Source: Allofournierella sp.
GTDB lineage: Bacteria > Bacillota > Clostridia > Oscillospirales > Ruminococcaceae
Direction: 5' to 3'
DNA length: 64,000 nucleotides
Assembly: GCA_020025635.1 (NCBI GenBank)
Contig: JAHHRU010000004.1
Location: 62,001 to 126,000 of the forward strand
Shown: positions 8,505-17,107 of the stretch, in pieces
How positions within the stretch are numbered: the first letter of the stretch is position 1
Layout of the letters: each line of letters begins with the position of its first letter
Program-made: the position numbers and the translations under genes
The notes under the pieces: model-generated
What the model was told of the DNA's origin: nothing
What the model saw: only the letters and a program-made list of their open reading frames with translations
Databases searched by the model: none

Positions 8505-11500
8505 TCACCATTTGCGGATGCTGGAAAGCCCTGTGCTCTTTTCCACCTGTTCGCCTTTTTCCGCATCCGTTGTTTGAAAACCTCCTGCTTCAATGCGGCC
8601 AAGCCCAAGCAGCGGTGTCGGGTCCGCAACGCCGGCAAAATTATATTCCGGGTACAGCTTCAGTGAACGAAGCCTTGTCAGTGTTCCCAGTGCGCTCACA
8701 TCCGAAATCTGGTTCCAGCCAAGATCCAGGCAGCAAAGCCCGGTCATGCCCTCGAAACCGCTGATATTGTTTACATAGGCATTGTTCGGATTTCCTTCTC
8801 CCACTCCGCTTTGTGCCGAGAGCACCCTCAAGCCGGACATGGGCGCCAGTGACGAGAGATTGGTAATGGAATTGCCGTCCACACACAAAAGCCGCAGTTT
8901 GCCAAGGTTTTTCAGCGGCGAAAGATCGCTGATCTGGTTATAAGCCAGATCCAGCTCCGCAAGTTCACTGAGCCCGGACAGCGGCGAAAGATCACGGATC
9001 TTCGGATAAGGGACCCCATTTTCATCCTGAGGCATATCCGCAGGCTTCCTCCGTTCAAATGCATTCGCCTTGAGCACCTTCAAGGAGGTAAGGCCGGAAA
9101 AGGCCGAAAGGTCCCCCACTGCGGTATCCGATACATCCAGCTCTTCCACCTTTGGCAGGCCGCTCAGGAAATTCAGATCCTGGATCGTTCCATTGACCTT
9201 CACCTTTTTGATGCTTTCGGAGTTCAGCGTTCCTTCCATGCTGGACATGAAAACATTCAGCTCCAGCTCTGTAAGATTGGGCAGGGCGTTGATCGGTTCA
9301 CAGCTGGTGCATTCGGCAGGAGTGATCGTGATCGAGGCACTGCGCAGTCCGGTGAGGGCTGCCATATCCTGCGGCGGTGCGCTGAGGCCCGAAAGCCGGC
9401 GCAGACTTGCCGGCCCGGTAAACACCTTCTGCTCCGGGAGCTCACATTCATAGGCCTCGATCTCCCTCAAGCGGCCGAGAGAGGCCAGCGGAGCATAGTC
9501 GGCAACGCGCACATAATCAAAGCTGAGTTTTTTCAGCTTCGGCAGCGTGGAAACAGCGGGAAGATCGAGCGTTGTGGTCAAATTCCCCGCTTCATCATAG
9601 GCCTCTTCCTTGTATAAGCCGCCTCCTGTCATCATCACCAGTTCTTCAAGCGCAGGCAGCCCGGAAATTCCGGAAAGATTGGAAAAAGCATTTCCGTTCA
9701 TGAAGATCAATTCCAATGTCCGCAAATTTTCCAGTCTTGAAAGATCCGGCAGCGGGGAATCCGTTTCGCAGTGATACAAAGCCAGCGTTTCCAGTTTCGT
9801 CAGATCGGCAAGCGGCGCAAGGCTGGGTTTTGATGTGCCGCAGTCCAGCATCAGTTCTCTCAGATCGGTCAGACCGGAAAGGAAGCTGAGATCCTGGCAG
9901 GGCGAAATTTCCAGCTTTTGCAGCTTTGTCAGCCCGGCAAGCGGCATCAAATCGAAAAATTCGATATTTTCCACAACCGCCGCGCTGCTAGGGATAAGTT
10001 GCAGCTCCTCCAGCTGGGTGAGCCCCGCAAGCCCTGTGATATCAGAAACGTCCGTTTCCTGCAAAGAAAGCTTGCGCAGCTGCGGGAAAGCGGAAAGATC
10101 CGGCAGCTTTCCAATGGGATTTTCGTCCAGGAGCAGTTCCTCCAGCGGCGAATTTTCTTTGGGAAATTCGGGCAGTGCCTCCAAATCGCATTGGGTAAGC
10201 GCAAGCTTTTTCAACGCAGGCAGGCTGGAAAGCACAGAAATGTCTGTGCCCTCAAGGCCGGTGTTTTTAAAATTCAGTTCTTTTAAGCCAGTAAGCTGTG
10301 CAAGGGGTGCGATATTTTCGATCCTGCTCGAATCTTCGATGGAAAGCATCTCCAGCGGCGATCCGGCAAGAAGGGAAAAATCAAGAGACAGATTTCCCCC
10401 TTCAAGCCCCAGAACACGCAACTGCGGCAGCTTTGCGAGCTCTGCCAAAAGCATCGCATCGGCTTCTTTGTACCCGTCTTCCACAAAATATCCGCGGGGA
10501 GATGTGTGGACCTCTTCCAGTTTTTGCAGATCGGGCACTGCCTGCAAATAGCTCCACGGGGTGTGCAGCACCCGAAGCTCCTTCATCCCGGAAAGAACCG
10601 CGCAGACCTCTGCCAAATCGCAGCTGCTCTCATCAAAGCAGTTTGCATCAAAAGCGGTAAGATTGGTCAGGCCGGCAAACTGTGAAGGGATTTTGGCCGC
10701 ATTCTTGGCTGGATACAGTTCGGTCAGCCCGGTAAGGTTCTGCAAAAACGCAAAATCGTCCGCACGTCCCATTGCCAGCTTTTTCAGCTTTGTCAGCTTT
10801 CCAAGATTTTCAGTCACGGAAAGTTTTGTGCCGGTAAGATCCAGTTCTTCCAGATTTTTCGGAAACACGCCGCTGCCTTTGTCCAGCACCGGCATATCCC
10901 GTGCCTTCAGCACGGTAAGCGAAGCCAGCTCTTCAATTTCAGAAAGATCTGTGAGTGCCAGGCCATCCAGGCACAATGTGTTCAGTTTTCCCAGGCCGGA
11001 AAGCGGCGCAAGACTTACCGGATCATTGCACAGGTACTCATACGCCAGTCGGTCGTCCGAATATTCCCATGGCACCGAAAGATCCAGCTCCTGCAGCGCA
11101 TCAAGCCCGGCAAGCGGTGAAAGATCGGTAATGCGGTTTTCCGAAAGGTCCAGTTTTTGAAGCGTATGCAGCCCGGACAGTGGGGAAAGATCCTCTATCA
11201 TGTTTTTTTCAGCTGTCAGCTCTTCCAGCCCGCAAAGCCCTTCCAGGCCCGAAAGATCACGCAGCTGATTGCCGGAAATGTTCAGGACCCTCAGCTTTGA
11301 AAGGCCTTCAATGCCGGAAAGGTCGCGCAGGTGATTGCCGGAAACATCCAGTTCTTCCAGCCCCACAAGATATTTGAAATCACGCAGATCCCAGATGTCT
11401 CTTTCCGGCAGAAGGATCGACTTCACCGCAGCGGCTTCCTCTCCCAGGATCTCTCCCTCGGGCTTATTCAAAGCCGCCCGCACCGCATCTTCCACCTCCG

Positions 11501-11657
11501 GGTCGTCCCAAACAAGGGCATGCCCTTCAAAGGGTGTTTCGATCACCGGCTCTTCTTTGCCGGTTTCTGCCTGGCCATTGGGCGCACCGCTGCCGGAACA
11601 TCCAACCACCGAAAACGCCAGTAACACCGCAAGTATGAAGCCAACTCCTCTTTTCAC
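8505..11657 (-). CDS. secreted leucine-rich-repeat lipoprotein (internalin-like repeats)
   Basis: Unnamed 1050-residue surface protein. The N-terminus MKRGVGFILAVLLAFSVVGC is a lipoprotein signal with lipobox VVGC (Cys 20), then a Ser/Gly/Glu-rich linker and a short region (AVRAALNKPEGEI) resembling the N-cap found before such repeats. From about residue 85 to the end it consists of LRRs of roughly 21-23 residues of the form LxxLxxLxLxxNxIxDLSPL, the internalin/SDS22-like class. The repeats suggest a binding surface for a protein or glycan; the ligand cannot be inferred. Start is GTG at 11657 with GGAGG upstream. A promoter lies at 11795-11823. There is no LPXTG or other sorting signal, so anchoring is probably by lipid alone. 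It is monocistronic, next to but not in the BlaIR-like operon. Confidence 0.85.
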   Translation of the reverse strand: MKRGVGFILAVLLAFSVVGCSGSGAPNGQAETGKEEPVIETPFEGHALVWDDPEVEDAVRAALNKPEGEILGEEAAAVKSILLPERDIWDLRDFKYLVGLEELDVSGNHLRDLSGIEGLSKLRVLNISGNQLRDLSGLEGLCGLEELTAEKNMIEDLSPLSGLHTLQKLDLSENRITDLSPLAGLDALQELDLSVPWEYSDDRLAYEYLCNDPVSLAPLSGLGKLNTLCLDGLALTDLSEIEELASLTVLKARDMPVLDKGSGVFPKNLEELDLTGTKLSVTENLGKLTKLKKLAMGRADDFAFLQNLTGLTELYPAKNAAKIPSQFAGLTNLTAFDANCFDESSCDLAEVCAVLSGMKELRVLHTPWSYLQAVPDLQKLEEVHTSPRGYFVEDGYKEADAMLLAELAKLPQLRVLGLEGGNLSLDFSLLAGSPLEMLSIEDSSRIENIAPLAQLTGLKELNFKNTGLEGTDISVLSSLPALKKLALTQCDLEALPEFPKENSPLEELLLDENPIGKLPDLSAFPQLRKLSLQETDVSDITGLAGLTQLEELQLIPSSAAVVENIEFFDLMPLAGLTKLQKLEISPCQDLSFLSGLTDLRELMLDCGTSKPSLAPLADLTKLETLALYHCETDSPLPDLSRLENLRTLELIFMNGNAFSNLSGISGLPALEELVMMTGGGLYKEEAYDEAGNLTTTLDLPAVSTLPKLKKLSFDYVRVADYAPLASLGRLREIEAYECELPEQKVFTGPASLRRLSGLSAPPQDMAALTGLRSASITITPAECTSCEPINALPNLTELELNVFMSSMEGTLNSESIKKVKVNGTIQDLNFLSGLPKVEELDVSDTAVGDLSAFSGLTSLKVLKANAFERRKPADMPQDENGVPYPKIRDLSPLSGLSELAELDLAYNQISDLSPLKNLGKLRLLCVDGNSITNLSSLAPMSGLRVLSAQSGVGEGNPNNAYVNNISGFEGMTGLCCLDLGWNQISDVSALGTLTRLRSLKLYPEYNFAGVADPTPLLGLGRIEAGGFQTTDAEKGEQVEKSTGLSSIRKW

Positions 11658-11783
11658 GATTTTCCTCCCAACCGCAAGCCCTTTTCCATGTTTCCATCTC
11701 TATCCTTCAAAAGGCTGTGCTTGCATTTTTCATCAAAGCCCTGATTTTATGCTCCCGCTTCTATTTCACGGCCGGACTTTGTG

Positions 11784-11823
11784 ATGATATTATCATTATG
11801 TTGGAAGCGAAAAGTTTTGTCAA
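11784..11823 (-). promoter_or_regulatory. promoter and palindrome upstream of the LRR lipoprotein
   Basis: On the minus strand TTGACA (11818-11823), 17-nt spacer, CATAAT (11795-11800). A 13-bp perfect palindrome, ATGATATTATCAT (11784-11796), covers the end of the -10 box and the predicted start, where a repressor could bind. The leader to the GTG start is about 130 nt. Confidence 0.65.
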
Positions 11824-11890
11824 GGAAAGAGCCCCTTGCTTTTGGGGAGATTTGCCGGATGCAAAAATCTCTTTTCCCGCAGCTCTCCTT

Positions 11891-13876
11891 TTATTCGTAT
11901 CTGCCTGTTTTCTCGTTCCAGGAAAGGCTGTCATATTCCATTTCATCTGTTGCATTGTTCCAGACCGGAAGGACCAGACTTCCATCCGGCTGCTGCTCAA
12001 TGGGAGAAGAGAACCGGTTGTCCTGCCAGGTTATCGCTGCCCCGCCCTCCGGTGTCAAGCTTCGGAAGGAACCGTTTTCATCACAGGTAAAGATGTTTAC
12101 GCTCTGCAAGGATGAACCCAGCCACTGAGCCAGCGTGACATCCGGCATCCCATCCTGATTGTAATCTCTTACCGAGAGTTCAAACGGCACCTGCTGAAAA
12201 TACAGAAGCTCCGGGAAGAAGCACTGTCCAGCTAAAGTTTCCCCTTTCAGCGCCCGCAGTTCGCAGTAACCGATATAATTGTCTCCCATCTGAACAGGCC
12301 CTCCCGGCGCCAGGTCCTCGCCCTTTACCCGGAACCCTTCATTCATTATCAGTTCATAGCGAAGCCCGCCTTCTTCCTGCTCCTGCGATCTTGCCAAAAC
12401 AAAATTCTTTTCCAGCTTTTGGCCCGCCTGCTGAAACTCGGTCATCTGGGTTTTCATCCCCTCTGTAACTGTGCGCTCCAGCGGCTGGGACGGATCGTAT
12501 TTCACATAGCTCAGAAGGTCCTCGCTTCTTTCCGTATCCGGCGGCAGATAAACATCCAGCATCAGCTCTTCGTACCCCATGCCCACCGTGTCGATCTGGT
12601 AGGTTTTGCCCGGTTCCCAGCCCTGCTGGGCTTCCTCCTGCAAAAGGTGTACGCTCATGCTCATCCCATCCGTGAAAACACTTCGGCCGCTCACAAGAAT
12701 GTTCCAGTCTTCCGGGTGCTCATAGCCTTTGGGGACCGTAAACGAGATCACACCCTTTTCGTATTGGATGCTTTCCACCAGCTTTTCAGCCGCCTGCTCT
12801 TCTGTAAGGGTGCCGCCGGTCAAAAACAGCACCGCAAGCATCCCGGCCAGCACCAGGCATCCTGCGCCCAAAGCCATTTTGTGCTTTTGGAAAAAGGTCT
12901 TTGTTTTTATCATGCTAATTCTCCTTTCCACATTCTTTGCGCCGTCGGTCATGGTCACAAGGCGGGGGGCAAGCGGCAGCTCCTGCGCCCGGCCCAGCAC
13001 CTCCACCAGAGACTTTGCGTAAGGCTTTTCCTCTTCGGGACCTATCTGCCGCAGCACATAGCTGTCGTTCAAAACCTCCATATCCTCCCGCATGGCCCGA
13101 AGCAGCACCCACAGCAGGGGGTTGAACCAGTAAACGCACCGCAAAACCAAAAGCAGCTCGTTCACCCACAGATCTTTTCGTTTGTAGTGCCCCATTTCAT
13201 GAAGCAGCACATACCGAAGCGTATCCGGCTGCATCCGGCCGGCATAGCGGGGCAGCAGGATGCGGGGCCGGAAAATGCCTGCCAGTGCCGGACTGCCAAG
13301 CTCCGGCTGGATCTGCACGGAAAGCTTTCGCCGAATGCCCAAAGCTCGGCAGCATTCCCTTGTCAGCTCCGGGTTTGGGTCCGGCTCTCCCTTTTTCAGC
13401 TGCCTTGCAAAGCTGAGATGACTGGCCGCAAGCCACACCAGAGCAGCGGCAGCACCGATCCCCCAGCACAGCGGCAGCGCCACATCAAAAAAGGCCGATT
13501 TCAGATACAGCTTCTCCTCTTTTTCGGCAAGATCCTCTGCCTGGGCCATTTCCGGCTCTGCCGCCTGTTCAAGGGCTGAATGCGCCTGCCGGTGCACCCG
13601 GTCATATTCTTCCCGGTAGGAGATCTCGGCCACAGGGGTCAGCTTGCCGGCCAGTGAAAAGGGGCTGCTCACCCGATAAGGCACCAGCAGGCAAAGCAGC
13701 ACCAGCCCCCACAGAATGCTTTTCCAAACGGGCGGGATCTTTTTATCCCAGACCCTGCGCACAGCCAGCAGCACACCACCCAGCAAAACCGCTGTAAGCG
13801 ACATCCAAACCAGTTTATAAAACACCGGGGCCAGCACATAGGCCAGCCTGTTCAGTTCACCCAGGAAAGTGCGCAT
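11891..13876 (-). CDS. BlaR1/MecR1-like M56 membrane metallopeptidase with atypical sensor domain
   Basis: Membrane receptor-protease of the M56 family; such proteins sense an outside signal and trigger loss of a BlaI-type repressor. The 661-residue protein has N-terminal transmembrane helices (about 18-40, 52-70, 132-152), the zinc motif LLHEMGH (residues 224-230) and the downstream MREDMEVLND ligand region (about 262-271), then a transmembrane helix at about 336-354. The outer domain (355-661) lacks the SxxK and KTG motifs of beta-lactam sensors. It instead has DYNQDGMPD (571-579), a calcium-loop pattern seen in FG-GAP/VCBS and EF-hand-like repeats, followed by TCDENGSF. The GTG at 13882 is possible, but the ATG at 13876 has the better-placed GGAGG. 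It follows the repressor gene directly (stop 13879). The ligand is unknown and probably not a beta-lactam. Confidence 0.87.
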   Translation of the reverse strand: MRTFLGELNRLAYVLAPVFYKLVWMSLTAVLLGGVLLAVRRVWDKKIPPVWKSILWGLVLLCLLVPYRVSSPFSLAGKLTPVAEISYREEYDRVHRQAHSALEQAAEPEMAQAEDLAEKEEKLYLKSAFFDVALPLCWGIGAAAALVWLAASHLSFARQLKKGEPDPNPELTRECCRALGIRRKLSVQIQPELGSPALAGIFRPRILLPRYAGRMQPDTLRYVLLHEMGHYKRKDLWVNELLLVLRCVYWFNPLLWVLLRAMREDMEVLNDSYVLRQIGPEEEKPYAKSLVEVLGRAQELPLAPRLVTMTDGAKNVERRISMIKTKTFFQKHKMALGAGCLVLAGMLAVLFLTGGTLTEEQAAEKLVESIQYEKGVISFTVPKGYEHPEDWNILVSGRSVFTDGMSMSVHLLQEEAQQGWEPGKTYQIDTVGMGYEELMLDVYLPPDTERSEDLLSYVKYDPSQPLERTVTEGMKTQMTEFQQAGQKLEKNFVLARSQEQEEGGLRYELIMNEGFRVKGEDLAPGGPVQMGDNYIGYCELRALKGETLAGQCFFPELLYFQQVPFELSVRDYNQDGMPDVTLAQWLGSSLQSVNIFTCDENGSFRSLTPEGGAAITWQDNRFSSPIEQQPDGSLVLPVWNNATDEMEYDSLSWNEKTGRYE

Positions 13877-13878
13877 CT

Positions 13879-14238
13879 TCACTCCTCCTCAATGAGTTCC
13901 ATCAAATCTTCCAGCTCCTGGCGGGTGACGTGCTCTTCCTTTACAAAATTGAGCAGCAGCTTTTCCCGGGAGCCGCCAAACACCGTGCGCAAAAAGTTTT
14001 TTCGTGCCGAGCTTACATATTCCTTTTCTGTGACCAAAGCCCGGTATCGGTAGTTCCGGGAATTGATCTCTTCTGCCTGCACCGCCCCCTTATCCACCAG
14101 GCGTTTCAGCAGAGTTTTCAGGGTGCTGGTGTTTTTGTCCATCCCTTCAAAGATCTCCGGCGATGTGGAAGGCCCCTTTTCCCACAGAGCCTGCATAATG
14201 GGCAGCTCACTGTCACTGATCTGGATTTTCTTTTGCAT
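13879..14238 (-). CDS. BlaI/MecI family transcriptional repressor
   Basis: Winged-helix repressor of 119 residues (MQKKIQISDSELPIMQALWEKG), with ENTSTLKTLLKRLVDKGAV-like recognition helices and the C-terminal dimerization helices ending LEDLMELIEEE. The usual BlaI N-terminal pattern (LS-x-x-E-x-x-IM-x-x-LW) is plain. It is cleaved or inactivated when the partner M56 protease is activated. The ATG at 14238 has AGGAGG upstream. It is the first gene of a two-gene operon whose own promoter carries two operator-like sites, so autoregulation is likely. Confidence 0.92.
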   Translation of the reverse strand: MQKKIQISDSELPIMQALWEKGPSTSPEIFEGMDKNTSTLKTLLKRLVDKGAVQAEEINSRNYRYRALVTEKEYVSSARKNFLRTVFGGSREKLLLNFVKEEHVTRQELEDLMELIEEE

Positions 14239-14254
14239 GATGACCCCTCCTTTT

Positions 14255-14309
14255 GAGTTTACATTTGTAATCTTGTTTTGAGTTTACCACCGTAATCTCA
14301 AATTGTCAA
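14255..14309 (-). promoter_or_regulatory. promoter with paired BlaI-type operators
   Basis: On the minus strand TTGACA (14304-14309), 17-nt spacer, TAAACT (14281-14286). Two copies of the plus-strand pattern GAGTTTACnnnnGTAATCT lie 25 bp apart (14255-14273 and 14280-14298). The first contains TACATTTGTA, the BlaI-type core. One copy overlaps the -10 and spacer and the other covers the early transcribed region. Repression by the adjacent BlaI-like protein is inferred from family knowledge. Confidence 0.8.
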
Positions 14310-14510
14310 TACGGAAACAGCCCTTTTGCGTTTGAACTTTAAAGACCGATGGAAAATCCGCTTCGCTTTTGTCTTTGCAAAAAAGCATTCGCCGAATGAA
14401 CAAGGCCAGATGCAGCACCTCCAGCGACCATCCCCAAGACCAATATTTTTTGGGGAAATAAATTCCAGCGGCGGCTGCAATAAAAGCATCCGCCAAAACC
14501 CATGCAAGCA

Positions 14511-14548
14511 AAAAAGCGGAGTGTATCACTTTGGATACACTCCGTTTT
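14511..14548 (-). terminator. terminator of lysA-coaD
   Basis: An 11-bp perfect stem (14517-14527 with 14534-14544) is followed on the minus strand by C and a T6 run. It lies just downstream of the coaD stop. The rest of the 14310-14510 gap shows no supportable gene. Confidence 0.85.
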
Positions 14549-14580
14549 GCATTTGGGGTCAGCGGCAAAGCTGCCGTTTT

Positions 14581-15096
14581 TTACGCAAGCGGCTGGGCCT
14601 GTTCAGTTTTCGGGGCCAGACGCGCCTGGATCTCCTCCAGGATCTCCGAGCAGACAAACTCCGAAATATCCCCATTGAAGCTGGCAACCTGCCGCACAAT
14701 GGAGCTGGAAAGGTAGGCGTACCGGATATCGGTTGTTAAAAACAGGGTTTCCAGCTTGGGGTTGAGCTTTTTGTTGGTAAGTGCCATCTGGAACTCATAC
14801 TCAAAGTCCGTGACCGCCCGCAGACCCTTCACCAGGGTGCAGGCACCCTTTTCCCGCGCGTAATCTGCCAGCAGGCCGCCGGAAAAATCCACCGTCACAT
14901 TGGGGATATGGGCAGTGACCCTGCGGGCCATTTCCACCCGTTCTGAAGGGGTAAAGGCGGTATTCGTTTTGGTACTGTTTACCATTACCAGCACGATCAC
15001 CTCATCAAACAGGCCCGCCGCCCGCTCAATGATATCCAAATGCCCGCGCGTGATGGGGTCAAAGCTTCCGGGACAGATCGCAATGCGTTTTTCCAT
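14581..15096 (-). CDS. coaD: phosphopantetheine adenylyltransferase
   Basis: Adenylates 4'-phosphopantetheine to dephospho-CoA, the fourth step of CoA synthesis. The 171-residue protein begins MEKRIAICPGSFDPITRGH, with the nucleotidyltransferase GSFDPITRGH motif near residue 9, then LVKGLRAVTDFEYE and the SSSIVRQVASFNGD segment (ISSS-like motif). Length is normal for the family. The ATG at 15096 has AGGAGC upstream. It lies 54 nt downstream of lysA and shares its transcript by position; the two have no metabolic link. Confidence 0.96.
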   Translation of the reverse strand: MEKRIAICPGSFDPITRGHLDIIERAAGLFDEVIVLVMVNSTKTNTAFTPSERVEMARRVTAHIPNVTVDFSGGLLADYAREKGACTLVKGLRAVTDFEYEFQMALTNKKLNPKLETLFLTTDIRYAYLSSSIVRQVASFNGDISEFVCSEILEEIQARLAPKTEQAQPLA

Positions 15097-15150
15097 TGAA
15101 AACAGCTCCTTTCGGCCGGGACTCCCGTTCCCATGCCGGTGGTAAAAGGG

Positions 15151-16425
15151 TCAGTCGATTTCAGAAAGCGGCTTCCAGAAGGGGGTGCAGTCCAAAGTCG
15201 CAAAATAATCAGCCGGTGTTTCCGCACGGCGGATCAGCTGGTGGCTGCCATCCTCTTTCAGAAGCACCTCTGCACTGCGCAGCTTGCCGTTGTAGTTATA
15301 GCCCATCGAGAAGCCGTGAGCGCCGGTATCGTGCAGCACCAGGATGTCACCAACCTCGATCTTGGGCAGCGGACGGTCCACCGCAAATTTGTCGTTGTTT
15401 TCGCACAAGCCGCCGGTCACATCGTAAATCCGGTCACAGGGCTCTTCTTCCTTGCCCAGCACGGTGATGTGATGATATGCGCCGTACATGGCGGGGCGCA
15501 TCAGGTTTGCGGCGCAGGCATCCAGACCGATATAGTCCTTCTGGATGTGCTTTTCGTGCAGAACAGTGGATACCAGATGGCCGTAAGGAGCCAGCATGAA
15601 ACGGCCCAGCTCGGTAAAGATGGCCACATCCCCCAGACCCGCAGGAACCAGGATCTCTTCAAACTTTTTGCGCACGCCCTCACCGATCGCCTCAATGTCG
15701 CTCTTGGGCTGATAGGGTGCATAATCTACGCCCACGCCGCCGGACAGGTTGATGAACGCGATCTCGGCGCCGGTCTGCTCGTGCAGGCGCACCGCCAGCT
15801 CGAACAAAATTCCGGCCAGGGTGGGGTAATATTCATTATAAGTAGTGTTGCTGGCAAGGAAGGCATGGATGCCCAGCTTCTTTGCGCCCTTCGCCATCAG
15901 CTTTTTGAAAGCGCTCACCATCTGGACCTCGCTCATGCCGTATTTGGCTTCGCCGGGGTTGTCCATAATGCCGTTGCCCAGGCTGAACATGCCGCCCGGA
16001 TTGTACCGGCAGCAGACTGTTTCCGGAATGCCGGCAACCCGCTCCAGGAACTCCACATGGGTGTAATCATCCAGATTGATGTAAGCCCCCAGCTCATACG
16101 CCTTCTGCATATCCTGCACAGGGGTCACATTGGAAGAAAACATGATATTGTGCCCTTTGAAGCCGCAGGCCTCGCTGAGCAGCAGCTCGGTATAGGTGGA
16201 GCAGTCCACGCCGCAGCCCTCTTCCTGCAGGGTCTTCATGATATACGGGTTCGGAGTGGCTTTAACCGCAAAATACTCTTTAAAGCCTTTGTTCCAGCTG
16301 AATGCCTTGTACAGCCGACGGGCATTTTCCCGGATGCCCTTTTCATCGTAAATGTGAAACGGAGTGGGTACGTCCGCAATGATCTCCTGTGCTTTTTCCA
16401 AGTCCAGGAAAGGAACCTTCTTCAT
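15151..16425 (-). CDS. lysA: diaminopimelate decarboxylase
   Basis: PLP-dependent fold-III decarboxylase that makes lysine from meso-diaminopimelate. The 424-residue protein has the PLP-lysine segment YFAVKATPNPYI near residue 50, the GCGVDCSTYTEL motif, the phosphate-binding LSGGVGVDY near residue 215, and the C-terminal CEN-type motif GLCENNDKF. It is placed closer to LysA than to ornithine/arginine decarboxylases by this CEN motif and the GxxH pattern. The ATG at 16425 has a GAGGG site. A good promoter lies at 16479-16507. Confidence 0.9.
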   Translation of the reverse strand: MKKVPFLDLEKAQEIIADVPTPFHIYDEKGIRENARRLYKAFSWNKGFKEYFAVKATPNPYIMKTLQEEGCGVDCSTYTELLLSEACGFKGHNIMFSSNVTPVQDMQKAYELGAYINLDDYTHVEFLERVAGIPETVCCRYNPGGMFSLGNGIMDNPGEAKYGMSEVQMVSAFKKLMAKGAKKLGIHAFLASNTTYNEYYPTLAGILFELAVRLHEQTGAEIAFINLSGGVGVDYAPYQPKSDIEAIGEGVRKKFEEILVPAGLGDVAIFTELGRFMLAPYGHLVSTVLHEKHIQKDYIGLDACAANLMRPAMYGAYHHITVLGKEEEPCDRIYDVTGGLCENNDKFAVDRPLPKIEVGDILVLHDTGAHGFSMGYNYNGKLRSAEVLLKEDGSHQLIRRAETPADYFATLDCTPFWKPLSEID

Positions 16426-16478
16426 ACTTTTCCCTCTTCCCGCCGGGCAATGTGGGCCGCCCGGCCTTTTAGTACTTT

Positions 16479-16507
16479 ATTATACACGGCAAACGCTGCT
16501 TTGACAA
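16479..16507 (-). promoter_or_regulatory. promoter for lysA-coaD
   Basis: On the minus strand TTGTCA (16502-16507), 17-nt spacer, perfect TATAAT (16479-16484). The leader is about 46 nt. Confidence 0.8.
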
Positions 16508-16535
16508 TGGCCAGGGCTCGAATCAGCTGTTTTTA

Positions 16536-16576
16536 CAAAAAAACACCGCTCAAGCCGTTGGACTTGAGCGGTGTTT
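16536..16576 (-). terminator. terminator of the first tRNA pair
   Basis: A 14-bp stem (16541-16554 with 16563-16576) is followed on the minus strand by a T7 run. It lies just 3' of tRNA-Thr. Confidence 0.88.
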
Positions 16577-16580
16577 GCTA

Positions 16581-16656
<76 letters not shown>

Positions 16657-16659
16657 ATA

Positions 16660-16736
16660 TGGCGACCCGGATGAGGCTCGAACTCACGACCTCTAGCGTG
16701 ACAGGCTAGCGTTCTAACCAACTGAACTACCGGGCC
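16660..16736 (-). tRNA. tRNA-Asp (GTC anticodon), copy 1
   Basis: A 77-nt cloverleaf on the minus strand. The acceptor GGCCCGG pairs with CCGGGTC (one G-T pair), the anticodon arm CTAGCCTGTCACGCTAG has GTC in the loop, the T arm contains GAGTTCGAGCCTC, and CCA is encoded. It is the promoter-proximal member of the pair. Confidence 0.97.
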
Positions 16737-16759
16737 ACATCGCATTGGCGACGTGTATT

Positions 16760-16788
16760 ATTATATCCAATCATTCAGGGTTTGTCAA
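16760..16788 (-). promoter_or_regulatory. promoter of the first tRNA pair
   Basis: Perfect TTGACA (16783-16788) and TATAAT (16760-16765) on the minus strand with a 17-nt spacer, starting about 20 nt upstream of tRNA-Asp. Confidence 0.88.
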
Positions 16789-17107
16789 CCCTATTTTTAA
16801 ATTTTCCCCATAAATTTTCCAGTCTGCCTTTTGCTTCTTCCTATTATAAAGAAGTCAGCTCTCTGATTTTACCCGAAGCCTCTTAATTTATATATCGGAA
16901 ACCGATATTTTAACAAAACGCTCCAGAAACATCCGCACATGGCCTGGGCCGCTTCTGCTTCTGCTGTTTTTCTTTCTTCATTGCTGCCGGAATGTTTCTT
17001 TCAAATCACTCGTCCAGCGGGCGATTTTCTTTATGCAATAAAGCAGGAGCTCAAAAGAATTTCGAGCTCCTGCTTTATTATATTCACGCATCAATCTTTC
17101 ATTTTGA
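16789..17107. other. gene-free AT-rich stretch
   Basis: No supportable gene. It holds a small perfect inverted repeat, ATATCGG with CCGATAT (16892-16908), and a strong hairpin at 17037-17079 whose 16-bp arms include AAGCAGGAGCTC. The hairpin is just downstream of the sugar transferase stop and is the likely 3' end of that transcript, although its T-run is poor. Confidence 0.5.

Noticed and set aside
14284..14568. 94-codon minus-strand frame between coaD and the BlaI-like gene
   Set aside because: It runs through the coaD terminator hairpin and the BlaI-like promoter and has no ribosome site or known motif.
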